DNA of 64,000 nucleotides, from NCBI GenBank assembly GCA_036311565.1, contig JAXJPR010000051.1, positions 1-64,000 on the forward strand, in the 5' to 3' direction. The stretch is from Fimousia sp036311565. GTDB lineage: Bacteria; Bacillota; Clostridia; Lachnospirales; Lachnospiraceae. Under the pieces are notes generated by a model. The model had not been told where the DNA came from. It searched no databases and saw nothing but the letters and a program-made list of their open reading frames with translations. Positions 24,362 through 32,870 of this stretch are shown here, one piece after another (position 1 is the stretch's first letter; each line of letters starts with the position of its first letter). A program made the position numbers and the translations under genes.

Positions 24362-26053
24362 ATGTATCAAAGTCCGTTTATGGAGATGATTTGGCAACTG
24401 ATTGATCATTTAAAGGGTCAGAAAGGAAGGAATAAACGTAGCAATGCGAAAAAAATATTTACAAAAAAAACTGTGATCGCATTGTTCATCTGTTTGGTTC
24501 TTTTGCTGGGAGTTGTTTACTATGTTTCTCTTCCGGCTATTACGACTATGTCTACACAGATGTGGTATACTATAGTTGCTGTTTTTGTGATATTAATGGG
24601 AATCAGTTGTTATTTTGATTATTCCAGAAAAGGAATCATTGGTATACGTTCTAAAATTATGATGTTTTTAACGGCTGGAGTGGTGATTTTTTTCCTTGGA
24701 GGAATGCTTTTGTCTTCTCCAATTTTATCTGCTTTGAAATATGCAGGGCTGATGGATGTGGAGAATGAAGAATTTGTAAAAGATATTAAAGAAGTAGATA
24801 ATATTAGCAATATAGCGTTGATGGATTCGGAAAGTGCTGCAGTAATTGGACAGAGAGCAGTAGGTTCCTTATCAGATGTGGTCAGTCAGTACGAGGTCAG
24901 TGACGATTATACACAAATTGATTTAAATGGGAAACCAATGAAAGTATCACCTTTAGAATATGCGGGATTTTTTAAATGGTTTAATAATAAGAAAGCTGGA
25001 ATTCCAGGATATGTTATGGTAGATCCATTGGAAAATGAGGCAAAATATGTAAAATTAAAAGAGCCGATGAAATATTCCATGTCTGCATATCTTGGCAAAT
25101 ATCTGCCCAGACATTTGAGATTTCAGTATCCAACAGCCGTATTCGAGGGATATTATTTTGAAATTGATGAAGAAGGAAATCCATACTATGTATGTCCGGT
25201 CTTAAAAGCAAATGCTGGATTATTTGGAGCAAGAGATGTAAAAGGAGTAGTCCTTTGCAACCCTTGTACAGGAGAGACGCAGTATTATAAAGTGGCTGAT
25301 ATTCCGAGATGGGTCGATCATGTTTTTGATGGAGAACTGATGATCCAGAAATATAAATGGAAAGGAACTTTATCAGGTGGATTTATCAATAGTGTGATTG
25401 GAAATAAAGGATGTAAACAGCCGACCGATGACTATGGATATAAAGTCATGGATGGAGATGTATGGATGTATACAGGAGTTACTTCTGTAAATGGAGACCA
25501 GTCTAACATAGCGTTTGTTATGATGAATGGACGGACAGGAAAAGCCAAGTATTATCCAGTTGTGGGATGTGATGAAAATTCTGCTATGTCAGCAGCAGAA
25601 GGTCAGGTGCAGCACTTAAATTATACAGCATCTTTCCCGGCACTGATTAATATTAACAATCAGCCAACTTATATTATGGTGTTAAAGGATAAGAGCCAGC
25701 TGGTGAAAATGTATGCCATGGTAAATGTAGAGAAATATAATATTGTAGCGACAGGTACCTCTCAGAAAGAAGTACTTTCCCAGTATCGAAAAATGATGTC
25801 GGATGAGGGAGTTGTAGATGAAAAAGAAATTGATGATACAGCAGAGAAAAGTAAAAAAATTACAGTTGCAGATGTAAACTATATTACTATGGATGGGGAA
25901 TCGTATATCTATTTAAGAGATCAGGAAGGTACACTTTATAAAGCGAAAATTTCCAGCAACGAAACAGTAATGTTTATTAAAACAGGAGATGCAATTGAAG
26001 TTACTTATGAAGAAAATGAAAATGGCATTCAGGATTTGATTTCCTGGAAATAG
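24362..26053 (+). CDS. unrecognised large membrane protein with extracellular domain
   Basis: A 563-residue protein. A Lys/Arg-rich cytosolic start is followed by three hydrophobic segments (about residues 38-57, 67-84 and 97-120), then about 430 residues likely outside the membrane. The outer part is rich in short beta-type stretches with repeated Gly-Tyr and Asp/Glu-Gly turns and includes CNPCTGETQYY. No catalytic motif is visible and I do not recognise a family. GAGAGGTG at 24348-24355 supports ATG 24362 over GTG 24353. It is monocistronic in an area of cell-wall genes. Confidence 0.75.
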   Translation: MYQSPFMEMIWQLIDHLKGQKGRNKRSNAKKIFTKKTVIALFICLVLLLGVVYYVSLPAITTMSTQMWYTIVAVFVILMGISCYFDYSRKGIIGIRSKIMMFLTAGVVIFFLGGMLLSSPILSALKYAGLMDVENEEFVKDIKEVDNISNIALMDSESAAVIGQRAVGSLSDVVSQYEVSDDYTQIDLNGKPMKVSPLEYAGFFKWFNNKKAGIPGYVMVDPLENEAKYVKLKEPMKYSMSAYLGKYLPRHLRFQYPTAVFEGYYFEIDEEGNPYYVCPVLKANAGLFGARDVKGVVLCNPCTGETQYYKVADIPRWVDHVFDGELMIQKYKWKGTLSGGFINSVIGNKGCKQPTDDYGYKVMDGDVWMYTGVTSVNGDQSNIAFVMMNGRTGKAKYYPVVGCDENSAMSAAEGQVQHLNYTASFPALININNQPTYIMVLKDKSQLVKMYAMVNVEKYNIVATGTSQKEVLSQYRKMMSDEGVVDEKEIDDTAEKSKKITVADVNYITMDGESYIYLRDQEGTLYKAKISSNETVMFIKTGDAIEVTYEENENGIQDLISWK

Positions 26054-26121
26054 TCATTTTTAAAAGTATATTTTTCTGCCAATATTCTTATACTATGAAA
26101 ATAGAAAGGCAGGGAATGAGA

Positions 26122-27117
26122 ATGAAAATTGCATTTTACGATACAAAACCATACGATCGAATCTGGTTTGAACCATTAGCAAAGGAAAAAGGAATTGAAA
26201 TTCATTTTTTAGAAGCAAAATTAAATAAAGATACAGTCCGTTTATCAAAAGATTGTGATGCTGTATGCATTTTTGTCAATGACACTGCAGATAAGGATGT
26301 AATCAAAGCCCTGGATCAATATGGAACCAGGGCAATTTTGCTACGTTGTGCAGGATATAATAATGTGGATGTTCAGGCGGCAAAAAATAAAATTCATTTA
26401 TTGAGGGTACCAAGTTATTCACCCGAAGCAGTTGCAGAATATACCATTGGACTTCTGCTTACGATTAATCGGAAAATCCACAGAGCCTATAACCGAACCA
26501 GAGATTTTAACTTTTCCATCCATGGACTTATGGGAATGGATTTAAAAGGAAAAACAGCCGGGGTCATTGGTACTGGAAAAATTGGACAGATGACCATAGA
26601 GATCTTAAAAGGATTAAAGATGAATATTCTGGCTTATGATTTGTATCCAAACCCTTCATTGGATGTGAAATATGTTGAGCTTGATGAATTATTTGAACAG
26701 TCAGATGTGATTACCCTTCATTGTCCCTTGACAAAAGAAACCAAATATCTGATTGATAAAAGGGCAATTAAAAAAATGAAAAAGGATGTCCTATTGATTA
26801 ATACTTCCAGAGGAGGATTAATACAGACCAATGATTTAATCGAAGCATTGGAACAGGGAAAATTTGCAGGTGTTGGATTGGATGTATTTGAAGAAGAAGA
26901 GGAATTCTTTTTTGAAGACTGCTCTGATCAGATTATTACAAAAGATGCAGTGATAAAACTAACTTCCTATCCAAATGTCATTTTAACTTCCCATCAGGGA
27001 TTTTTTACAAAAGAGGCGATGAAAGAGATTGCAGAGGTTACATTGAAAAATGCAGAAAATCTTATGAATAATCAGAAAAATTCCAATGGAATATATGAAA
27101 ACGAAATTAAGGAATGA
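26122..27117 (+). CDS. ldhA: D-lactate dehydrogenase (D-2-hydroxyacid dehydrogenase family)
   Basis: A 331-residue enzyme, the usual D-LDH length. It reduces pyruvate to D-lactate with NADH. The NAD-binding motif is GVIGTGKIGQ; the catalytic residues are Arg in NTSRGGLI, Glu in LDVFEEEEE and His in LTSHQGFFT. The fermentative role is inferred from close similarity in pattern to LdhA; related 2-hydroxyacid dehydrogenases have other substrates. ATG 26122 is preferred over 26095 because AGGCAGGGAA lies just upstream. Confidence 0.88.
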   Translation: MKIAFYDTKPYDRIWFEPLAKEKGIEIHFLEAKLNKDTVRLSKDCDAVCIFVNDTADKDVIKALDQYGTRAILLRCAGYNNVDVQAAKNKIHLLRVPSYSPEAVAEYTIGLLLTINRKIHRAYNRTRDFNFSIHGLMGMDLKGKTAGVIGTGKIGQMTIEILKGLKMNILAYDLYPNPSLDVKYVELDELFEQSDVITLHCPLTKETKYLIDKRAIKKMKKDVLLINTSRGGLIQTNDLIEALEQGKFAGVGLDVFEEEEEFFFEDCSDQIITKDAVIKLTSYPNVILTSHQGFFTKEAMKEIAEVTLKNAENLMNNQKNSNGIYENEIKE

Positions 27118-27135
27118 TGTCTTAATATCATCCGG

Positions 27136-27178
27136 GAAAAACACGAAATTGTTCTTCAGCTTCGTGTTTTTCTTTTTG
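27136..27178 (+). terminator. terminator of ldhA
   Basis: GAAAAACACGAA pairs with TTCGTGTTTTTC, followed by T5. A short perfect inverted repeat, ACAAGTT-tag-AACTTGT (27194-27210), lies between it and the glnN promoter and may be a regulator site. Confidence 0.88.
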
Positions 27179-27248
27179 CAAAATCATGTGATAACAAGTT
27201 TAGAACTTGTAATAAAATTGTATTTAAAAAAAAAATTGAAAAAAACAC

Positions 27249-27360
27249 TTGATTTTTTAAAAAAAAGACTGTATCTTATAGATAAGTCAAATGAAGAGAA
27301 AAAGACAAGGGTGTCTCAGCTTAACAAAGGATTAACAGTTGAGATGCCTATTTTTTTTAT
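27249..27360 (+). promoter_or_regulatory. glnN promoter and terminator-bearing leader (candidate ANTAR antitermination site)
   Basis: Promoter TTGATT (27249-27254), N17, TATCTT (27272-27277) starts an RNA near 27284. A small hairpin AGAC/GTCT closes the hexaloop AAGGGT (27303-27316; A at 1, G at 4). Its 3' half is part of the 5' arm of a 13-bp terminator stem (27309-27321 with 27337-27349) followed by T8 (27351-27358). This is the architecture seen upstream of amtB. The glnN start is about 90 nt further on. Confidence 0.6.
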
Positions 27361-27451
27361 AGCAGTGAAGTGTTTAGACAACCGGATTTCTCTTTATTTC
27401 TGTTTGGAAAATTCATTTTTCAATAAATCAATATCGAAAGGATGTTACGAG

Positions 27452-29566
27452 ATGAAAGAAAAAATCAATGTTGCAGAAATCTTTGGATCAAATGTATTTG
27501 ATGATAGTGTTATGAAAGCACGTCTTCCAAAAGCAGTGTATAAAGATCTTAAGAAAACAATCGAAAATGGAACTGAATTAAACCCTGCACTTGCAGATGT
27601 TGTTGCAAATGAAATGAAAGAATGGGCCGTTGAAAAAGGTGCAACTCATTTTACACACTGGTTCCAGCCAATGACAGGTGTAACAGCTGAAAAACATGAT
27701 GCATTTATCAGTCCAACCGGCGATGGAAAAGTATTATTAGAATTCTCTGGTAAAGAATTAATCAAAGGAGAACCTGATGCATCTTCTTTCCCATCTGGTG
27801 GATTAAGAGCTACATTTGAAGCTAGAGGATATACAGCATGGGATTGTACATCACCAGCATTCATTAAGGAAACACCTAATGCAACAATTCTTTGTATTCC
27901 AACTGCTTTCTGTTCTTATAAAGGAGAAGCGCTTGATAAGAAAACTCCATTATTAAGATCTATGCAGGCATTAGACATTCAAGCTGTTCGTGTTTTAAGA
28001 GCATTAGGAAATCAGACAGTAAAGAAAGTTAATACATCTGTAGGACCAGAACAGGAATACTTCTTGGTAGATAAGAAAAAATATTTACAGAGAAAAGATT
28101 TAATCTTTACAGGACGTACATTATTCGGTGCAATGCCTCCAAAAGGACAGGAATTAGATGATCATTACTTTGGAACAATCAAAGAAAGAGTCGCTGGTTT
28201 CATGAGAGAATTAAATGTAGAATTATGGAAACTTGGAATTACTGCAAAAACACAGCATAACGAAGTTGCTCCAGCACAGCACGAATTAGCACCAATTTAT
28301 GCATCTAATAACGTAGCAACAGACCATAACCAGTTAATTATGGAAACAATGAAGAGAGTTGCTGATAGACAGGGTCTGGTATGTTTATTACATGAAAAAC
28401 CATTTGCTGGCATCAACGGATCTGGTAAACACAACAACTGGTCAATGGTAACAGATGACGGACAGAATCTATTAGATCCAGGTAAAACACCTCATGAAAA
28501 TGAACAGTTCTTATTATTCCTGGCTGCAATTATCGCAGCAGTTGACAAACATGCTGATTTATTACGTATGTCTGCATCAACACCAGGTAATGACCATAGA
28601 TTAGGAGCAAATGAAGCACCTCCAGCAATTATCTCTATTTTCTTAGGAGAACAGTTGGAAGATGTTGTAAAACAGCTAATTACAGTTGGGGAGGCTACAA
28701 GCTCTAAACAGGGTGTACCTTTAACATCTGGAGTACATACGTTACCAGCATTTGAAAAAGATGCAACAGACCGTAACCGTACTTCACCGTTTGCATTTAC
28801 AGGAAATAAATTTGAATTCAGAATGGTTGGTTCTACACAGTCTATTTCTGACCCTAACGTAGTATTAAATACAATCGTTGCTGATGAATTAGCAGAAATT
28901 GCTGATCGATTAGAAGCAACAGAAAATGCAAAAATGGAAGCTCATGAATTAGTAAAAGAATTATTAACAGCTCATCGAAGAGTAATCTTTAATGGCAACG
29001 GATATTCTGATGAATGGGTTGCAGAAGCAGAAAGAAGAGGTCTTCCAAACTTAAAATCTATGGTAGATGCAATTCCTTCTTTAGTAACAGATAAAGCAGT
29101 TACTATGTTTGAAAAACATGGTGTTTACACAAAAGATGAATTGGAATCTCGTGTTGAAATCTTATTTGAACAGTATGCAAAAGTACTCAATATCGAAGCA
29201 TTATCTACTTTAGATATTGCTAAGAAACAGATTGTTCCTGCAGTCATCAAATATCAGACCAGCCTTGCTGAATCAATTAATACATTAAAACAGGCTGCAG
29301 CTGTTGACACTAGTGTTCAAGAAGAATTATTAGGATCAGTAACAACAAATTTAAGAGAATTATTTACTGCTATTGCTGAATTAGAAGAAGTGGAAGCAAA
29401 AGCATCTGCTATGGAAGATGATGTGCAGGCACAGGCGCGCTACTATCATGACGTTGTATTCGAAGCTATGGGTAAAGTAAGAAAACCTGCAGATGAATTA
29501 GAAATGTTAGTAGACAAATCTGCATGGCCAATGCCAAGCTATGGAGATTTAATCTTCGAAGTTTAA
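27452..29566 (+). CDS. glnN: glutamine synthetase type III
   Basis: A 704-residue GSIII, the standard length for this class. It makes glutamine from glutamate, ammonia and ATP. Visible motifs are the GSIII N-terminus (INVAEIFGSNVFDDSVMKARLP), HFTHWFQPMTG, TKTQHNEVAPAQHELAP-like metal and ATP residues, and INGSGKHNNWSM. AAAGGA precedes ATG 27452; an ORF open to 27086 passes through the ldhA terminator and glnN leader and is not used. With amtB-glnK it forms the ammonium-assimilation set of the window. Confidence 0.95.
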   Translation: MKEKINVAEIFGSNVFDDSVMKARLPKAVYKDLKKTIENGTELNPALADVVANEMKEWAVEKGATHFTHWFQPMTGVTAEKHDAFISPTGDGKVLLEFSGKELIKGEPDASSFPSGGLRATFEARGYTAWDCTSPAFIKETPNATILCIPTAFCSYKGEALDKKTPLLRSMQALDIQAVRVLRALGNQTVKKVNTSVGPEQEYFLVDKKKYLQRKDLIFTGRTLFGAMPPKGQELDDHYFGTIKERVAGFMRELNVELWKLGITAKTQHNEVAPAQHELAPIYASNNVATDHNQLIMETMKRVADRQGLVCLLHEKPFAGINGSGKHNNWSMVTDDGQNLLDPGKTPHENEQFLLFLAAIIAAVDKHADLLRMSASTPGNDHRLGANEAPPAIISIFLGEQLEDVVKQLITVGEATSSKQGVPLTSGVHTLPAFEKDATDRNRTSPFAFTGNKFEFRMVGSTQSISDPNVVLNTIVADELAEIADRLEATENAKMEAHELVKELLTAHRRVIFNGNGYSDEWVAEAERRGLPNLKSMVDAIPSLVTDKAVTMFEKHGVYTKDELESRVEILFEQYAKVLNIEALSTLDIAKKQIVPAVIKYQTSLAESINTLKQAAAVDTSVQEELLGSVTTNLRELFTAIAELEEVEAKASAMEDDVQAQARYYHDVVFEAMGKVRKPADELEMLVDKSAWPMPSYGDLIFEV

Positions 29567-29598
29567 TGATAGAATGAACGTATTCTCATATAATATGA

Positions 29599-29636
29599 AT
29601 ATACCGCGTATATTTGATACGCGGTATATTTTTTTG
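29599..29636 (+). terminator. terminator of glnN
   Basis: ATATACCGCGTAT pairs perfectly with ATACGCGGTATAT and is followed by T7. Confidence 0.93.
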
Positions 29637-29683
29637 CTATTTGACACATCCTAAGGATATTAAATCATATGGGAAGGTATTTT

Positions 29684-30472
29684 ATGTCAAAAAAATGGTG
29701 GGTATGGATGATCATGCTTTTTTTCGGTGGCATTGGAACTTTCTGTTGGTGGTCCGAAAGGACCACAACACTTTATCTTGCCAGACAGCAAGATGGAAAA
29801 ATGGAAGAGTGGATTGCCAGCAATGCTACTGCAGGAAAAAAATATGCATATTTAACATTTGATGATGGTCCATCAGAGAGTACAGATGAAATTTTGGATA
29901 CTTTAAAAGAAAAAAACGTAAAGGCAACATTTTTTGTTGTTGGAAAAGAAGGAAAACTTTCAGAAGAAAGGTATAAAAGGATTGTGGAAGAAGGACATAC
30001 ATTAGGGATGCATTCTTACAGTCATGATTATAATACGATATATCATTCGGTTTCTGACTTTTCTGCTGATATTAAGAAGCTGGATGAATATTTATATGGA
30101 ATTACAGGAATTCACCCAAATGTATTCCGCTTTCCAGGAGGAAGCAGCAACTCCATTGTAGCTGATATTAAACCCTATATTCAATGGATTGAAGATCAGG
30201 GGTATGAATATTATGACTGGAATGCGCTAAGTGGTGATGCACTTAGTTTTACAATGTCTCCGGAAACTTTAAATGAGAATATATTAAAGGATGTCCATGG
30301 ACAAAGTCCGGTTATTATATTGATGCATGATTTAGCAGAAGCTTCTCATACGGTAGAAGCACTTCCTGATCTGATTGATCTTCTTCGGGAAAAGGGATAT
30401 GAGTTTTGTAAAATATCCAAAACAACAGAGACCATCCATCATGTATCGATAAAAGAACAAAATAAGTATTGA
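29684..30472 (+). CDS. membrane-anchored polysaccharide deacetylase (peptidoglycan GlcNAc deacetylase type)
   Basis: A 262-residue NodB protein with an N-terminal anchor (residues 4-22). The motifs are canonical: LTFDDGPSESTDEIL (catalytic Asp and metal Asp), GMHSYSHDY (zinc His pair), RFPGGSSNS and ILMHDLA. It likely removes acetyl groups from wall GlcNAc, which protects against lysozyme. GGGAAGG at 29671-29677 places the start at ATG 29684. It differs from the PdaB-like protein at 23499 in having the full TFDDG motif. It is monocistronic. Confidence 0.9.
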   Translation: MSKKWWVWMIMLFFGGIGTFCWWSERTTTLYLARQQDGKMEEWIASNATAGKKYAYLTFDDGPSESTDEILDTLKEKNVKATFFVVGKEGKLSEERYKRIVEEGHTLGMHSYSHDYNTIYHSVSDFSADIKKLDEYLYGITGIHPNVFRFPGGSSNSIVADIKPYIQWIEDQGYEYYDWNALSGDALSFTMSPETLNENILKDVHGQSPVIILMHDLAEASHTVEALPDLIDLLREKGYEFCKISKTTETIHHVSIKEQNKY

Positions 30473-30548
30473 CAAAAGTAAAAAAATCATGTAAACTCAT
30501 ACTCAGTAAGGCAAAGGCGTTCTGAAATATATTCAGAACGCCTTTTTT
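30469..30548 (+). promoter_or_regulatory. promoter plus terminated leader resembling the amtB leader
   Basis: Promoter TTGACA (30469-30474), N17, TAAACT (30492-30497). The sequence from the -10 box onward closely matches the amtB leader: TAAACTCAT, then CTCA, then GCAAAGG and TGAAAT. A terminator stem AAAGGCGTTCTGAA / TTCAGAACGCCTTT (30513-30526, 30532-30545) with T6 follows. A weaker hexaloop AAAGGC is closed by GGC/GTT. No protein gene follows directly; the next unit is the structured region to 30700. Confidence 0.65.
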
Positions 30549-30700
30549 CGTTTTAAGGAAATGATAAAAAATGAAAATGCTTCAAGTGGTTTTTAAGCCA
30601 GAAAAATTACTGGTCGTCAAGCATTATAAAAGCCTTCAATTTTTCAATTTCATATATATTTCTGAAGATAGGGCACAATTTTGTGTCCTATTTTCTATTA
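30549..30700 (+). ncRNA. candidate structured non-coding RNA
   Basis: There is no ORF between the upstream terminated leader and the mntP promoter. AATGCTT (30576-30582) and AAGCATT (30619-30625) form an outer stem. Inside, AGTGGTTTTT (30585-30594) pairs with AAAAATTACT (30602-30611), or alternatively CCAG (30598-30601) pairs with CTGG (30610-30613); the two inner hairpins exclude each other. The region ends in a terminator, ATAGGGCACAA / TTGTGTCCTAT with T-rich tail (30668-30695). It fits no RNA family I can name. It would be transcribed by read-through from the promoter at 30469. Confidence 0.45.
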
Positions 30701-30720
30701 TGTAAAACAGCAAAATTAAA

Positions 30721-30749
30721 TTGACAATGGATTTTACATCCAGTATAAT
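30721..30749 (+). promoter_or_regulatory. consensus sigma-A promoter of the mntP transcript
   Basis: TTGACA (30721-30726), a 17-nt spacer, and TATAAT (30744-30749); both hexamers are perfect. Confidence 0.9.
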
Positions 30750-30756
30750 TGATAAA

Positions 30757-30896
30757 AACATCTCATGAGGGAGTAGTTTGCGTACATAGTACGTGATTTG
30801 TCAACATCATGACAGTGGAAAGCACAGTCTGGCAAATCTTAAAGAATGAGACTCATGTGTGTCTAGAAGTCTGGACATACATGAGTCTCATTTTTT
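30757..30896 (+). promoter_or_regulatory. yybP-ykoY manganese riboswitch with expression-platform terminator
   Basis: The leader holds yybP-ykoY landmarks: GAGGGAGTAG (30767-30776), the helix GATTTG/CAAATC, GTCAACA and AGTCTGGC. P1 pairs TCTCAT (30761-30766) with ATGAGA (30846-30851). The same ATGAGA is the start of a 19-bp terminator (30845-30863 with 30874-30892, then T6). Binding of Mn(II) should stabilise P1, break the terminator and turn the gene on. The next gene is mntP, a manganese exporter, as expected for this riboswitch class. Confidence 0.88.
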
Positions 30897-30984
30897 CGTT
30901 TATATATAAGAAATGTTCTATTTTTATAAATGAAAACCTTCTATGAGAAGCATAACAGATGAAAAATTATGGAGGATATGATTT

Positions 30985-31542
30985 ATGAGTTTTTTTGAAT
31001 TGACTTTGATTGCAGTTGGTCTTGCTATGGATGCTTTTGCGGTATCCATCTGTCGCGGACTGGCAATGAAAGAATTTGACAAAAAGCTGGCGTTTACGCT
31101 TGCGACTTTTTTTGGAGGATTTCAGGCACTGATGCCATTACTAGGATGGGTTCTTGGAAGCCAGTTTACATCAATGATTCAACAGTTTGACCATTGGATT
31201 GCATTTATACTGTTAGCACTGATTGGTTTCCAAATGCTGAAAGAAGGACTGAGTCATGAGGAAGAAGAAATAAAGGCGGTCATTTCTTTAAAAGAAATTT
31301 TTATGTTGGCAGTAGCAACCAGCATTGATGCATTGGCTGTTGGAGTAACATTTTCTTTCTTGAAAGTTTCTATCTTAGAGGCAATTGGAGTGATTGGAGT
31401 TATTACCTTTTTTATTTCTCTTATTGGTGTAAAAATTGGAAATGTATTTGGAATGAGATATAAACAAAGAGCAGAAATTTTTGGAGGATTTGTATTGATT
31501 TCCATTGGTTTAAAAGTATTAATTGAGCATTTGTTTTTTTAG
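30985..31542 (+). CDS. mntP: manganese exporter MntP
   Basis: A 185-residue membrane protein with six hydrophobic segments in two related halves. The halves share the acidic motif: GLAMDAFAVSICRG near residue 14 and TSIDALAVGVTFS near residue 113; the buried Asp residues are needed for transport. It exports Mn(II) when it is in excess. GGAGG lies before ATG 30985, and the upstream riboswitch gives a direct metal sensor. folC follows after 11 nt, so read-through into the folate cluster is possible. Confidence 0.95.
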   Translation: MSFFELTLIAVGLAMDAFAVSICRGLAMKEFDKKLAFTLATFFGGFQALMPLLGWVLGSQFTSMIQQFDHWIAFILLALIGFQMLKEGLSHEEEEIKAVISLKEIFMLAVATSIDALAVGVTFSFLKVSILEAIGVIGVITFFISLIGVKIGNVFGMRYKQRAEIFGGFVLISIGLKVLIEHLFF

Positions 31543-31553
31543 GAGCAGGAATT

Positions 31554-32870
31554 ATGAATTGTCTGGAAACAATGGAATATTTAAATGATATAAAGAAATA
31601 TGGAAGTGTCCTGGGTCTCGATAATATGAAAGAATTACTGAAACGGCTGAGAAACCCACAAAATCAACTGAAAGTGATTCATATTGCTGGGACAAATGGA
31701 AAAGGCAGTATTTTGGCTATGCTGGAAAGTGTGCTGATGCAGAGTGGATATCGGACAGGAAGGTATCACTCCCCGGTGCTGTTTGATGTAAAAGAAGCAT
31801 TTCAAATCAATGAACAGTGGATTTCTATGGAAAAGTTATGCAGTCAGGTCGAAAAGGTAAAAGCGGCAGCAGAAGTTATGGTGAATGAAGGATTTTCCCA
31901 TCCAACCAGCTTTGAAGTGGAAACAGCAGTTGCTTTTTCTTATTTTCTGGAAGAAAAAGTGGATGTGGTTTTATTAGAAACTGGTATGGGAGGAAGACTC
32001 GATGCAACTAATGTGGTAGAAAAGCCATTAATAGAAATTTTAGCATCGATCAGTATGGATCATATGCAGTTTTTAGGTGATACTTTAGAAAAAATTACTT
32101 GGGAAAAGGCAGGAATTATTAAAGAGAATACGGATGTGGTCTTATATCCATCTAATGAAGTGATCTATGAACAGGTAGCCGGGATCTGTAAAGAAAAGAA
32201 TGCAAGATTGACGATGGCTAATCAGGAGCAGATCAGGATTCTGAATCAGGGAATCGATGGACAGAGTTTTTCCTATCGCAGCAGTAATGGGAATTATTAT
32301 GAGAAGATTACAATCTCGCTATTGGGAGAACATCAAATTTATAATGCTGTCACAGCGATTGAAGTGTTAGAATGTTTGAAAAAGTATTTTTGCATGGGAG
32401 CCTTTGAGATTGAAGAAGGATTCCGAAGAGCAACATGGCCTGGAAGGATGGAAGTAATTGGAAAGGATCCGATAATTATCAGGGATGGAGCTCATAATGA
32501 AGATGCGGCCAGGTATCTGGCTCGGTTTTTAGAAAAGAATTTTACAAATAAAAGGATTTTCTATATAATAGGGGTATTAAAGGATAAAGAATATGAAAAG
32601 ATCTTAAAGGTCATGGAACCATATTCAGATGATGTTTATACAGTATCATCAAATAATCCAAGAGCGTTAGAGGCCAAGGAACTGGCAGTATGTGCGAAAA
32701 AGTATTATCGGCATGTAACTACTGTTGGAGATGTAAAAAAAGCTGTTCACATGGCTGTAGAGGCAGCAGCGCAGGAGGATATAATTTTTATATTTGGGTC
32801 CTTATCATTTATGAAAGAACTTGAGGATTTAAGAAGAGATGGAACGATATCAGAAAATTGCCAGTCATAA
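31554..32870 (+). CDS. folC: folylpolyglutamate/dihydrofolate synthase, copy 1
   Basis: A 438-residue Mur-ligase-like enzyme. The P-loop is HIAGTNGKGS, and the family motif ETGMGGRLDATNVV and ISMDHMQFLGDTLEKI-type residues follow. It joins glutamate to dihydropteroate or to folates. Being in one operon with folP and folBK, this copy is the better candidate for the dihydrofolate synthase step; a second copy at 50145 lies next to valS. It overlaps the next gene by 32 nt. Confidence 0.92.
   Translation: MNCLETMEYLNDIKKYGSVLGLDNMKELLKRLRNPQNQLKVIHIAGTNGKGSILAMLESVLMQSGYRTGRYHSPVLFDVKEAFQINEQWISMEKLCSQVEKVKAAAEVMVNEGFSHPTSFEVETAVAFSYFLEEKVDVVLLETGMGGRLDATNVVEKPLIEILASISMDHMQFLGDTLEKITWEKAGIIKENTDVVLYPSNEVIYEQVAGICKEKNARLTMANQEQIRILNQGIDGQSFSYRSSNGNYYEKITISLLGEHQIYNAVTAIEVLECLKKYFCMGAFEIEEGFRRATWPGRMEVIGKDPIIIRDGAHNEDAARYLARFLEKNFTNKRIFYIIGVLKDKEYEKILKVMEPYSDDVYTVSSNNPRALEAKELAVCAKKYYRHVTTVGDVKKAVHMAVEAAAQEDIIFIFGSLSFMKELEDLRRDGTISENCQS

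Noticed and set aside
27086..27451. N-terminal extension of glutamine synthetase
   Set aside because: The frame is open but passes through the ldhA terminator and the glnN promoter and leader. The standard GSIII start with a ribosome site is at 27452.
29614..29862. An 82-codon ORF overlapping the deacetylase
   Set aside because: It begins within the glnN terminator and runs in another frame over the signal segment of the well-supported deacetylase.
30576..30650. A second manganese riboswitch, suggested by TGGTCGTCAAG
   Set aside because: The conserved GGGGAGTAG part is absent here; the true riboswitch lies 180 nt downstream.
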